This document shows, in pieces, positions 1-8,715 of a DNA stretch of 64,000 bases. Source of the DNA: Maritimibacter sp. (GTDB lineage Bacteria > Pseudomonadota > Alphaproteobacteria > Rhodobacterales > Rhodobacteraceae); assembly GCA_002701395.1 (NCBI GenBank), contig NZVC01000017.1:1-64000 (forward strand), read 5' to 3'. Below the pieces are notes generated by a model. The model made no database searches. It had not been told where the DNA came from and saw nothing but the letters and a program-made list of their open reading frames with translations. The translations under genes and the position numbers were made by a program. Within the stretch, counting starts at the first letter, position 1. Each line of letters starts with the position of its first letter.

Positions 1-10
1 GCCCGGGTCA

Positions 11-1516
11 TCACTTCTTCTTGCCGAAGCCCGAGAGGCCCGGGGGCAGGCCCGCGCCGCCGCCCAAGCCCGGCAGGCCGCCGCCCGGCATCTTGCCGGC
101 CTGTTTCGCGGCCGCTTCCAGCATCTTGGGATCCATGCCGGCGGCCAGGTCGGCGGGGTTGCCGCCCTTGCCCATCATCGCCTTCATGGCCTGTTTCATC
201 ATGCCGCCCTTGGACTTGCCCATCTTCTTCATCATGTCGCCCATCTGGCGGTGCATCTTCAGAAGCTTGTTCAGGTCCGACACGTCCTGACCCGCACCGG
301 CGGCGATGCGCTTCTTGCGCGAGGCCTGCAGGATCTTGGGATTGGCGCGTTCCTTCTTGGTCATCGACTGGATCAGGGCGATCTGGCGCGTGATGATCTT
401 GTCGTCGAAGCCGGCCTCTTCGACCTGCTTGGCCATCTTGCCCATGCCGGGCATCATGCCCATCATCCCTTCCATGCCGCCCATCTTGATCATCTGCTCG
501 AGCTGCATCTTCAGGTCGTTCATGTTGAACTGACCCTTCTGGAAGCGCTTCATCATGCGCTCGGCCTGCTCGGCCTCGATGGTCTGCTGAGCCTTTTCCA
601 CCAGCGAGACGATGTCGCCCATGCCAAGGATGCGGCCCGCGATCCGCTCGGGGTGGAATTCCTCGAGCGCGTCCATCTTCTCGCCCAAGCCGACGAACTT
701 GATCGGCTTGCCGGTGACGGCGCGCATCGACAGCGCGGCGCCGCCGCGTCCGTCGCCGTCCATCCGGGTCAGGGCGACGCCGGTGATGCCGATGTCGCGG
801 TCGAAGGCTTCGGCCACGTTGACCGCGTCCTGACCGGTCAGACCGTCGACGACAAGGATGGTTTCGCGCGGGTTGGTGATGTCGCGGACGTCGGCGGCCT
901 GCTGGATCAGCTCTTCGTCGATGTGCAGGCGGCCGGCGGTGTCCAGCATGTAGACGTCATAGCCGCCAAGGCTGGCTTGCGTCTTGGCACGCTTGGCGAT
1001 CTGCTGCGCGGTCTCGCCCTTGACGATGGGCAGGGTGTCGACGCCGATCTGCTGGCCAAGGATCGCCAGCTGTTCCATCGCCGCCGGGCGGTTGGTGTCG
1101 AGCGACGCCATCAGCACGCGCTTGCCGTTGGTCTGGGTCAGGCGGCGGGCCAGCTTGGCGGTGGTCGTCGTCTTGCCCGAGCCCTGCAGGCCGACCATCA
1201 GGATCGGCGCGGGCGGGTTGTCGATCTTCAGTTCGCCGGGGTTCGCGTTGTCGCCCGCCAGCACGTCGATCAGGGCGTCGTGCACGATCTTGACGACCTG
1301 CTGGCCTGGCGTCACCGACTTGGTAACGGCCTGCCCGGTCGCCTTGTCCTGCACCGCCTTGACGAAATCGCGCGCCACCGGCAGCGAGACGTCGGCCTCC
1401 AGAAGCGCCACGCGCACTTCGCGCAGGGCGGTCTTGACGTCATCCTCCGACAGCGCCCCCTGCTTGGTGAGGCGGTCGAAGACGCCGGAGAGGCGGTCTG
1501 ACAGGGTCTCGAACAT
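11..1516 (-). CDS. ffh: Signal recognition particle GTPase Ffh (SRP54)
   Basis: Ffh binds signal peptides on nascent chains together with 4.5S RNA and hands the ribosome to FtsY at the inner membrane. The 501-residue protein has an N domain (about 1-90), a GTPase domain with P-loop GLQGSGKTT near residue 109 plus DTAGRL and TRMDGDGRGG motifs, and a methionine-rich M domain from about residue 320 with a Gly-rich, KKK-ending tail. The ATG at 1516 gives the canonical MFETLSDRL start. The frame stays open to 1759, but that extension looks nothing like Ffh and covers hairpin-rich leader DNA. No 4.5S RNA gene is visible beside it. Confidence 0.97.
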   Translation of the reverse strand: MFETLSDRLSGVFDRLTKQGALSEDDVKTALREVRVALLEADVSLPVARDFVKAVQDKATGQAVTKSVTPGQQVVKIVHDALIDVLAGDNANPGELKIDNPPAPILMVGLQGSGKTTTTAKLARRLTQTNGKRVLMASLDTNRPAAMEQLAILGQQIGVDTLPIVKGETAQQIAKRAKTQASLGGYDVYMLDTAGRLHIDEELIQQAADVRDITNPRETILVVDGLTGQDAVNVAEAFDRDIGITGVALTRMDGDGRGGAALSMRAVTGKPIKFVGLGEKMDALEEFHPERIAGRILGMGDIVSLVEKAQQTIEAEQAERMMKRFQKGQFNMNDLKMQLEQMIKMGGMEGMMGMMPGMGKMAKQVEEAGFDDKIITRQIALIQSMTKKERANPKILQASRKKRIAAGAGQDVSDLNKLLKMHRQMGDMMKKMGKSKGGMMKQAMKAMMGKGGNPADLAAGMDPKMLEAAAKQAGKMPGGGLPGLGGGAGLPPGLSGFGKKK

Positions 1517-1583
1517 GGGCCACGGGCCTTTGCGTCTTGTTTCGGTTGCTTCCCACGTAGGAAGCGATCCGGAATGCGCCAAG

Positions 1584-1659
1584 CGCCCCTGCGGGCGAAA
1601 CTCGCTGGCAGGGGGCGATCTTTGCACAAGGCAAAGACCGGAAGCTTTGGCACTTCCGG
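1584..1659 (-). other. Three stacked hairpins in the ffh leader
   Basis: Between the permease stop and the ffh start are three inverted repeats. These are CGCCCCTGC (1584-1592) with a slightly bulged partner at 1608-1617, CTTTGC/GCAAAG (1620-1636, 5-nt loop), and CCGGAAG/CTTCCGG (1638-1659, 8-nt loop). None has a clear T-run on the minus strand, so they could be a weak terminator of the permease gene or a structured ffh leader. Confidence 0.4.
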
Positions 1660-1724
1660 AAAGTCGTGCGGTCCTTAGGGCAGCGGGGGTGCCGGAGTCA
1701 AGGCAATAGTCCGCCGCAGCAGGT

Positions 1725-3530
1725 CTACTGCGACAGCGGGAAGAACGCGGAGATCGCAAGCACGGCGGCGATCCCGGTCACGATGTTCATGGGCACGCCG
1801 ACGCGCAGGAAGTCCGCGAAACGGTAGTTCCCCGCGCCGTAGACCAGCGTGTTGGTCTGGTAGCCGATCGGCGTCGCGAACGAGGCGCTGGCGCCCATCA
1901 TCACCGTCATCACCAGCGCGCGCGGGTCATAGCCAAGCTGCCCCGCCAGCGCGATGACCACAGGGGTCAGCACCACCGCGACCGCGTTGTTCGTCACCGT
2001 CTCGGTCATCACCGACGCGGTGGCATAGACCACGGCCAGCACCAGCCACGGCGGCATGGTTTCCAGCAGCGGGGCGATGGCGCCCACAACCAGCTCGACC
2101 GCGCCGGTCAGTTCCAGTCCCTTGCCGACGATCAGCATCGCGAAGATCAGCACAAGGATGCCGGCGTCGATGGAATCCCACGCCTCGTCGTTGTCGATGC
2201 ACCGCAGCACCAGCAAGGCGGCAACCGCAAGCAGGGCGGCGATCAGGATATCGGCCATGCCGATGGCGGACAGGGCGACCACAAGGATCAAGGCCAGCAA
2301 CGCCAGCGGCGCCTGACGGCGGCGATAGCCCCGGCCCGAGGTGCGGGTGATCGCAACCACGTCGCCCTGCTGGGCCAGCTGGTCGAAGCTTTCGGGCGGG
2401 CCTTCCATCAGCAGCCGATCGGCGGCGCGCAGTCGGACAGAGTTCAGATCGGCCCCCGCGACGTGGTGCGGGCGGTGCACCCCCAGCAGCCGGATACCAT
2501 AGCGCGACCCAAGCCCCAGTTCGGACAGGCGTGCACCCACCGCCGCGCGGGCGGGGGTCACGATGGCCTCGACCCGCACCATCTTGGTGTCGTCGGCCCG
2601 GCGGGCCTGGTTCGGCGCGTTCCGGCGCATACCGACGCGAAGGCCCTTCGTCTCGTGCAGGGTCAGCACCTCGGCCACATGGCTGACGACGATCAGCGTG
2701 TCGCCGACCTGCAGCACCTCGTCCGACAGGTCACCCCGCCGGATCCGGCCCCCCCGGCGCAGACCGGTCACGCGAATGCCCGGCCGGTTCAGCGGCGCGA
2801 CCTCGGACAAGGGCACGTCCTCGTAGGGCGACTCTTCGGCGACGGTGACTTCGGTCAGAAAGGGCCAGCCCTCGGAGCGTTCGTCGATCCGGCCGGTGTC
2901 ATCGCGCGCGGGCAGCAGAAAGCGTCCGAACACCAGCATGAACCCCATTCCGGCGGCCGCCGTCACAAGCCCGACGGGGGCGATCTCGAAGATGCCGAAG
3001 CCCTGCATCCCCGCATCCTGCGCCACGCCGTCGACCAGAAGGTTGGTCGAGGTGCCGATCAGGGTGCAGGTGCCGCCAAGGATCGCGGCATAGCTCAGCG
3101 GTATAAGGTACTTGGTCGACGGGCTTTGCCGCGCCTGCGCCAGCTTGATGACCACGGGGATCAGGATCAGCACGACGGGCGTGTTGTTGACGAAGGCCGA
3201 CGCCAGCATCGTCGCGCTGAAAAACAGCGCAAGCGTCTGGATCGGCCGGTCTTCGGCCCGCGAGACGATCATCTGCGCCAGCGCATCCAGAAGACCGGTC
3301 CGCACCAGCGCGCCAGAGATCACGAACATCGCCGCGATGGTCAGCGGCGCCCCGTTCGAAAAGGCGGCGGACACCTCTGCCGCGGGCACGAAGCCGATGG
3401 CGATGAACACCGCCGCACCGGCGGTGGCGGTGACTTCGGGGGGATAAATCTCTGCCACGAAGGCTGCGAAAAGCAGGACAAGCAGTCCTAGCGCGATCAC
3501 GGCCTCGTGGCCGGCGATCAGGTCGAACAT
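1725..3530 (-). CDS. SLC13/DASS family permease with two RCK_C (TrkA-C) domains
   Basis: A 601-residue inner-membrane transporter of the SLC13 type (dicarboxylate, sulfate or similar anion uptake with Na+). Hydrophobic segments at residues 1-200 and about 395-600 flank a soluble middle with two TrkA-C-like modules (about 215-290 and 300-385). Family-type motifs ASAFVNNTPVV in the first half and TETVTNNAVAV in the second mark the paired substrate-binding hairpins. The substrate cannot be read from the sequence. It is upstream of ffh on the same strand with about 200 bp between, and divergent from the methyltransferase gene at 3672. Confidence 0.88.
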   Translation of the reverse strand: MFDLIAGHEAVIALGLLVLLFAAFVAEIYPPEVTATAGAAVFIAIGFVPAAEVSAAFSNGAPLTIAAMFVISGALVRTGLLDALAQMIVSRAEDRPIQTLALFFSATMLASAFVNNTPVVLILIPVVIKLAQARQSPSTKYLIPLSYAAILGGTCTLIGTSTNLLVDGVAQDAGMQGFGIFEIAPVGLVTAAAGMGFMLVFGRFLLPARDDTGRIDERSEGWPFLTEVTVAEESPYEDVPLSEVAPLNRPGIRVTGLRRGGRIRRGDLSDEVLQVGDTLIVVSHVAEVLTLHETKGLRVGMRRNAPNQARRADDTKMVRVEAIVTPARAAVGARLSELGLGSRYGIRLLGVHRPHHVAGADLNSVRLRAADRLLMEGPPESFDQLAQQGDVVAITRTSGRGYRRRQAPLALLALILVVALSAIGMADILIAALLAVAALLVLRCIDNDEAWDSIDAGILVLIFAMLIVGKGLELTGAVELVVGAIAPLLETMPPWLVLAVVYATASVMTETVTNNAVAVVLTPVVIALAGQLGYDPRALVMTVMMGASASFATPIGYQTNTLVYGAGNYRFADFLRVGVPMNIVTGIAAVLAISAFFPLSQ

Positions 3531-3671
3531 TTATCAGGCGCTCCGCCGGTTCCGTTGATTGCCGATCGCAACGGGGCCCTCTACCACGAGGGCCGTACCG
3601 ATGCGAAGAGCGAAACGCGTGGGCCGGGGCGGTGGTTCCGCCGGTGACGCTGGGTCGGCGGAGGATGGCGC

Positions 3672-4385
3672 ATGGATAACGGTTGGGACGCGTCGGCGGA
3701 CGCGTGGATCGCGGATCAGGGCGACGCGGGCGATTTTTCCCGCCGCCATGTTCTGGATGCGCCGATGCAGGCGCGGGTGCGCGCCGCCGCGCCCGCCCGC
3801 GTGCTGGATGTGGGCTGTGGCGAAGGGCGGTTCTGCCGCTGGCTGGGATCGGCGGGCTTCGCCTGTGTCGGCGTGGACCCCGCCGAGGCGCTGCTGGCCG
3901 AGGCGCGCCGCCGCGATCCGGGTGGCGACTACCGCGCCGGGCGGGCCGAGCGGCTGGACGTCGCGGACGCCAGTTTCGACATGGTCGTGTTCTACCTGAC
4001 CCTTATCGACATAGAGGACATGCGCGCCGCCCTGACCGAAGCCGTTCGCGTGCTTTCGCCGGGTGGCCGGGTGCTGATCGCCAACCTGCAGGGCTACAAC
4101 ACCGCCAGCGCCCTTTTCGAGAAGCTGGACAGCGGGGCGCGGCGGCTGGTGATGGCGCGTTATCTAGAAGAACACGACCGCTGGGACGAATGGCGCGGCA
4201 TCCGCATCCGCAACTGGCACCGACCGCTGTCGGTGTACATGACCTGCCTGCTGGATCTTGGCCTGTCCCTGACCTGTTTCGAAGAACCGTGCGCCACGGG
4301 TGGTCCGGACCGGGCCCGTGCTTCGTATAACCATGCGCCATACCACTTCATGATGGAGTGGCGGCTGCCGGCACCGACCGGCTGA
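3672..4385 (+). CDS. Class I SAM-dependent methyltransferase
   Basis: A 237-residue cytosolic methyltransferase with the Methyltransf_11 fold. The SAM-binding motif VLDVGCGEGRF lies near residues 43-53, the acidic loop GVDPAEALLAEA follows, and the post-motif FDMVVFYLTLIDIEDM resembles motif II. The C-terminus WHRPLSVYMTCLLDLG is typical of small-molecule methyltransferases. The start is set by GGAGG at 3660-3664, seven bases before ATG 3672. It runs directly into the glycosyltransferase gene (RBS between them), so the two are probably cotranscribed. The methyl acceptor is unknown. Confidence 0.87.
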   Translation: MDNGWDASADAWIADQGDAGDFSRRHVLDAPMQARVRAAAPARVLDVGCGEGRFCRWLGSAGFACVGVDPAEALLAEARRRDPGGDYRAGRAERLDVADASFDMVVFYLTLIDIEDMRAALTEAVRVLSPGGRVLIANLQGYNTASALFEKLDSGARRLVMARYLEEHDRWDEWRGIRIRNWHRPLSVYMTCLLDLGLSLTCFEEPCATGGPDRARASYNHAPYHFMMEWRLPAPTG

Positions 4386-4399
4386 CGCAGGAGACGGGG

Positions 4400-5155
4400 A
4401 TGCAGACTGGCGTAATCTACGTGGCGACGGGCGAGGATTATCTCGACCTTGCGCGGGCCTCGGCGGAAAGCCTGCGCCAGACCAACCCCGGCTTGCCGGC
4501 AGACCTGTTCACCGATTTGCCGGATGCCGCCGGGCTAGAGATGTTCGACCGTGTCCACCGCATCACGCAGCCCCACGACCGCAGCAAGCTGGACTGCCTG
4601 CCGCTGACCCGGTTCGACCGCACCCTGTTTCTTGACGCCGACACCCTTGTCCTGCGCCCGCTCGGCGATCTGTTCGATGTGCTCGACAGGTTCGAGATGG
4701 CGATGGCCCACGACGTGCGACGCGCCTCGGCGCTGGTGCAAGAGGGGTTGCGGCACAAGACACCCTACGCCGTGCCGCAGTTGAACTCTGGCGTGCTGCT
4801 GTATCGGCGGTCCGACGCGATGCTGGCATTCCTGCGCGAATGGGTGGCCCGGTTTCATGCCGAACCGCAGGTCGACCGCGATCAGGTGATCCTGAAAGAT
4901 TTGCTTTGGGAAAGCGATCTGCGCTTCTGGGTGCTGCCGCCCGAGTTCAACCTGCGCCGGGTCACCAAGCTGGACGCGTGGGAGCCCTTGGACGTGATGC
5001 CCACCATCCTGCACAGCCATCGCCTGCTGGACCATTTGCGCGTGCCCGGCGCGGACCGGGTGCGAACGCTGGCTCAGGTGGTTCGGCTGGAACGTCTTGC
5101 TTTGGAACAGGAATGGGCCGCCGTCGGCGGTCGCCCGCCGGACTGGGACGTCTGA
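4400..5155 (+). CDS. Glycosyltransferase family 8-like protein
   Basis: A 251-residue protein with a GT-A-type nucleotide-sugar fold. It starts MQTGVIYVATGEDYLDLA and carries a DAD metal-binding motif at residues 79-81 inside TLFLDADTLVL, followed by QLNSGVLLYRR, which resembles the acceptor-side motif of GT8-like enzymes. ATG 4400 follows GGAG at 4391-4394 and lies 14 bases after the methyltransferase stop; an in-frame ATG at 4358 lies inside the upstream gene and is less likely. The pairing with a methyltransferase suggests modification of a surface or secreted glycan, but neither donor nor acceptor is known. Confidence 0.8.
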   Translation: MQTGVIYVATGEDYLDLARASAESLRQTNPGLPADLFTDLPDAAGLEMFDRVHRITQPHDRSKLDCLPLTRFDRTLFLDADTLVLRPLGDLFDVLDRFEMAMAHDVRRASALVQEGLRHKTPYAVPQLNSGVLLYRRSDAMLAFLREWVARFHAEPQVDRDQVILKDLLWESDLRFWVLPPEFNLRRVTKLDAWEPLDVMPTILHSHRLLDHLRVPGADRVRTLAQVVRLERLALEQEWAAVGGRPPDWDV

Positions 5156-5256
5156 AGCGCGGCATATGACAATCCAATGACCGCAAAGGTTGCTCTTGCC
5201 CGAGCGAACAGGCATCGGTTATCCGAACGCATGATGTTTATGGGCGCACAGGTCAC

Positions 5257-6144
5257 ATGGCCGTAGGAAACTGGGATGAAGTCCGCACCGCTTATCAGGT
5301 GGCGCGGTTGGGAACCGTCAGCGGCGCAGCCAGCGTGCTAGGCGTGCACCACGCCACGGTGATCCGCCATATCGACGCTTTGGAAGAACGGCTGGGCGTC
5401 AAGCTGTTCCAGCGCCACGCGCGCGGCTACACCCCGACCGAGGCGGGGCGCGACCTTCTGCAGGTGGCGCAGGCGACCAACGACCAGTTCGGCCAGCTTG
5501 CCAGCCGCATCCGTGGCCGCGGCGAAGAGGTCACGGGTGAGTTGCTGATCACCACGCTGGCCGGGGTGGTTCCCGCGATCATGCCGGTGCTGGTGAAATT
5601 CCGCGCCGAACATCCCGGCCTGATCGTGCGGCTTCTTACCGGCGAACGCCTGTTCCGGCTGGAATACGGCGAGGCGCATGTCGCCATCCGGGCCGGCGCC
5701 GCGCCGGAAGAGCCGGACAACGTCGTGCAGTCGCTGGGCCGCGAGATGGGCACGTTCTTTGCCGCCCGCAGCTATGCCGACGCGCACGGCCTGCCGAAGG
5801 ACGAAACAGAAGCGGACAAGTTCGACTTTGTCAGCAGCGACGTCGATGTCCCGCGCGCGCCGTTCGACATCTGGCTTCGGAACACCGTTCCGCTGGACCG
5901 GATCGTGTTCCGCTCGACCGACCAGTCGGTGACCAAATCGGCGATCCGCGCCGGGGCGGGCATCGGTTACATGGCGCTGTGCGAGGGCAGGGCCGACCCC
6001 GATCTGGTCGAAGTCTGGCCCTCCCGCACCGAATGGGCCGCACCGCTGTGGCTTGTCACCCATGTCGATCTGCATCGCACGATGAAGGTGCAGGCCTTCA
6101 CCTCGTTCCTGAAGGAAGAGGCGAAGAACTGGCCGACCTGCTAG
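5257..6144 (+). CDS. LysR family transcriptional regulator
   Basis: A 295-residue LysR-type regulator. The N-terminal winged HTH (residues 5-65) reads VSGAASVLGVHHATVIRHID followed by LGVKLFQRHARGYTPTEAG, a standard LysR wing. The rest is a periplasmic-binding-like effector domain beginning near residue 90. It converges on the acyl-CoA synthetase gene with only six bases between stops, so it is not clearly the regulator of that gene. The ATG at 5257 has a weak Shine-Dalgarno (CAGGT). Confidence 0.9.
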   Translation: MAVGNWDEVRTAYQVARLGTVSGAASVLGVHHATVIRHIDALEERLGVKLFQRHARGYTPTEAGRDLLQVAQATNDQFGQLASRIRGRGEEVTGELLITTLAGVVPAIMPVLVKFRAEHPGLIVRLLTGERLFRLEYGEAHVAIRAGAAPEEPDNVVQSLGREMGTFFAARSYADAHGLPKDETEADKFDFVSSDVDVPRAPFDIWLRNTVPLDRIVFRSTDQSVTKSAIRAGAGIGYMALCEGRADPDLVEVWPSRTEWAAPLWLVTHVDLHRTMKVQAFTSFLKEEAKNWPTC

Positions 6145-6150
6145 GGCCGC

Positions 6151-7779
6151 TTAGCCGCCCCTGACCTGATTGCGCAGCTCGAACTTCTGGATCTTCCCGG
6201 TCGAGGTCTTCGGCAGGTCCTGAAACACCACCGCTTTCGGTGTCTTGAACCCGGCCAGTTCCTTGCGCGCGAAGGCGATCAACTCGGCCTCGGTCAGCTG
6301 TCGGCCCGGCTTCAGTTCGACGAAGGCGCAGGGCACTTCGCCCCATTTCTTGTCCGGCTTGGCCACCACCGCGCACAGCAGAACGTCGGGGTGGTGCATC
6401 AGCACGTCCTCGACCTCGACCGAGGACACGTTCTCGCCGCCCGAGATGATCACGTCCTTCGAGCGGTCGACGATCTTCATGTAGCCGTCGGGATGCTGGA
6501 TCGCGATGTCGCCGGAATGGAACCAGCCGCCCTCGAACGCCTTCTCGGTGGCTTCGGGGTTCTTGTAATACCCCTTCATTACGGCGTTGCCACGGAACAT
6601 GATCTCGCCCTGCGCGGCGCCGTCCGTGTCGATTTGCGCGCGGGTTTCGGGATCCAGAACGGTGCAGTCCTCCAGCATCGGCATCACCACGCCTGTCCGG
6701 GCCTTGATCGCATAGCGTTCCTTGGACGGAAGCGCGTCCCAGTCGTCTTTCCAAAGGCACTCGGTGCCGGGGCCGTAGACCTCGGTCAGGCCGTAAACCT
6801 GCGTGACGTTGAAGCCCAGCGGCTCGATCGCGGCCAGCGTCGCGGCGGGGGGCGGGGCGCCGGCGGTGAACACCTCGACCGTGTGGTCGAAGGCACGCCG
6901 GTCGGCGTCGTCCGCGTGGATCAGCGTGTTCAGCACGATGGGCGCGCCGCCGAAATGGGTCACGTTCTCATCCGCGATGGCGTCGTAGATGGATTTCGCA
7001 TCGACGTGACGGCAGCACACCACGGTGCCGCCCAGCAGCGGCATCATCCATGTGTGGCACCAGCCGTTGCAGTGGAACAGCGGCACGATGGTCAGGTAGA
7101 CCGGGTGCAGCACCATGCGCCACGACACCACCTGTCCCATCGTCGACAAATAGGCGCCGCGATGGTGATAGACGACGCCCTTGGGGTGCCCGGTGGTGCC
7201 CGAGGTATAGTTCAGCGCGATGCTTTCCCATTCATCCTGCGGCAGGATCCAGTCGAAGGCCGGATCGCTGCTTGCGATGAACTCTTCGTATTCGGGATAG
7301 CGGCCGGTGGCGGGGAACCCCGCGTCGGGGTCCGCGACCTCGACGATTTGCGGCTTCGGCCCTTCCATCGCCGCCAGCGCGGCCTCTGCCAGCGGCAGGA
7401 ACTGGGTGTCGACCAACACCAGCTTCGCCTGTCCGTGGTCAAGGATGTAGGACACCGTGTGCACGTCCAGCCGCACGTTGATCGTGTTCAGGATCGCGGC
7501 GCAGGCCGGCACGCCGAAATGCGCCTCGGCCTGTGCAGGGATGTTGGGCAGGATCGTCGCCACCACGTCGCCGGGCGCGATCCCGGCCCCCGCAAGGGCA
7601 GAGGCCAGCCGCGACACCCGCGCGTGATAGGCGGCATAGGTGTGCCGGACCTTGCCGTAGACCAGCGCCTCGCGGTCCGGGAACAGGCGGGCGGCGCGGT
7701 TCAGGTGCGACAACGGTGTCAGCGCCACATGGTTCGCGGCGCATTTGCCCAGTCCGCTTTCGTCTGCCAGCCAGCCCAT
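6151..7779 (-). CDS. AMP-forming acyl-CoA synthetase (fatty-acyl-CoA ligase type)
   Basis: A 542-residue ATP-dependent CoA ligase of the ANL superfamily, activating a carboxylic acid through an acyl-AMP. It has the P-loop-like motif NYTSGTTGHPKGV (about residue 190), QVYGLTEVYGP, the hinge region HSGDIAIQHPDGY, DRSKDVIISGGENVSS and the catalytic lysine in TSTGKIQKFELR near the C-terminus. The family includes medium-chain acyl-CoA ligases and the methylmercaptopropionate-CoA ligase DmdB of roseobacters, so chain-length or DMSP-derived substrates are both possible. It stands alone, upstream of no obvious partner, but the beta-oxidation block begins 2 kb away. Confidence 0.92.
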   Translation of the reverse strand: MGWLADESGLGKCAANHVALTPLSHLNRAARLFPDREALVYGKVRHTYAAYHARVSRLASALAGAGIAPGDVVATILPNIPAQAEAHFGVPACAAILNTINVRLDVHTVSYILDHGQAKLVLVDTQFLPLAEAALAAMEGPKPQIVEVADPDAGFPATGRYPEYEEFIASSDPAFDWILPQDEWESIALNYTSGTTGHPKGVVYHHRGAYLSTMGQVVSWRMVLHPVYLTIVPLFHCNGWCHTWMMPLLGGTVVCCRHVDAKSIYDAIADENVTHFGGAPIVLNTLIHADDADRRAFDHTVEVFTAGAPPPAATLAAIEPLGFNVTQVYGLTEVYGPGTECLWKDDWDALPSKERYAIKARTGVVMPMLEDCTVLDPETRAQIDTDGAAQGEIMFRGNAVMKGYYKNPEATEKAFEGGWFHSGDIAIQHPDGYMKIVDRSKDVIISGGENVSSVEVEDVLMHHPDVLLCAVVAKPDKKWGEVPCAFVELKPGRQLTEAELIAFARKELAGFKTPKAVVFQDLPKTSTGKIQKFELRNQVRGG

Positions 7780-7897
7780 TCCGATCTCCTCCCTCTGCCG
7801 GATCGAAGCTGACGTTAGTGCCCTTCCGCCCCAGAGGGAATGCCGGACCTGCGGCTTTGTCGTTCCGCGCCGTGCCGCGGTTTGCTAGCCTTCGACC

Positions 7898-8545
7898 ATG
7901 ATCATCTCGCACGGCCGGCGCTTCGTTTTCGTCCACATTCCCAAGACCGGCGGCACCTCGCTTTCGCTGGCGCTGGAAGCACGGGCGATGAAGGACGACA
8001 TCCTGATCGGCGACACGCCGAAGGCGAAGCAACGGCGCGGGCGGCTGAAGGGCGTCGAGACGCGCGGCCGTTTGTGGAAGCACTCGACGCTGGCGGACAT
8101 CGACGGACTGGTGTCGCCGCAAGAACTGACCGACATGTTCGTCTTCACGCTGGTGCGGAACCCGTGGGACCGGATGGTCAGCTATTACCACTGGCTACAG
8201 ACGCAAGAGTTCGACCATTCCGCCGTCCGTCTAGCCAAGCGCGTGCCATTCCCGGATTTCGTCCGTCACCCGACGACGCAGATGGCCTTTGCGAGCTCAA
8301 GCGCGGCCAGCTATGTCACCGACGCCACCGGGCGCGAGCGGTGCGACGCCTTCGTGCGGCTGGAGCATCTGAAGACCGATCTTGTGCCCGTCGAGTCACA
8401 TCTGGGTTTCGCCCTCGACGTGCCTTATTTCAACGCGTCCAACCGCGCGCGGGACTATCGGACCTACTACGATACGGACCTGACAGAAATTGTCGGGTCC
8501 CTTTGTCGCCACGATCGTAGACGCTTCGGCTACACGTTCGGATAG
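7898..8545 (+). CDS. Sulfotransferase family protein
   Basis: A 215-residue PAPS-dependent sulfotransferase of the family 2 type. The 5'-phosphosulfate-binding loop is FVHIPKTGGTSLSLAL near residues 10-25 and the 3'-phosphate-binding motif is LVRNPWDRMVSYYHWL near residue 86. It is short and lacks an evident membrane anchor. Roseobacters commonly carry several such enzymes, probably acting on surface glycans or small molecules; the acceptor here is unknown. It is divergent from the acyl-CoA synthetase. Confidence 0.85.
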   Translation: MIISHGRRFVFVHIPKTGGTSLSLALEARAMKDDILIGDTPKAKQRRGRLKGVETRGRLWKHSTLADIDGLVSPQELTDMFVFTLVRNPWDRMVSYYHWLQTQEFDHSAVRLAKRVPFPDFVRHPTTQMAFASSSAASYVTDATGRERCDAFVRLEHLKTDLVPVESHLGFALDVPYFNASNRARDYRTYYDTDLTEIVGSLCRHDRRRFGYTFG

Positions 8546-8576
8546 AAATCCGTTTCGCTGGTGGAAAGGATCGGCG

Positions 8577-8591
8577 TTAACGCGGGTTAAC
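8577..8591. promoter_or_regulatory. Paired TTAA motif upstream of the Hint gene
   Basis: GTTAAC occurs twice with four bases between (TTAA at 8577-8580 and 8587-8590, six bases apart). CtrA-type sites in alphaproteobacteria have TTAA pairs seven bases apart, so this is close to but not exactly that consensus. It lies about 125 bp before the Hint-domain start in a 170-bp gap that is AT-richer than its surroundings. Confidence 0.25.
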
Positions 8592-8715
8592 TAAAAACCA
8601 CATCGAAACTGTGACACATTCTTACCGTTATCGTGCCGAACTCGCGTCGTCCGAATCGAACGTAGTGTTGATCAAACATAAGCACACGCGACACGAACCA
8701 TTCGGAGACACAAAC

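Noticed and set aside
251-1501. 416-codon plus-strand frame opposite ffh
   Set aside because: His/Asp/Leu-rich translation typical of reverse-strand artefacts; ffh is certain.
8611-8715. Earlier start for the Hint protein
   Set aside because: No ribosome site before ATG 8611, and the added residues are unconserved-looking and encoded by promoter-like DNA.
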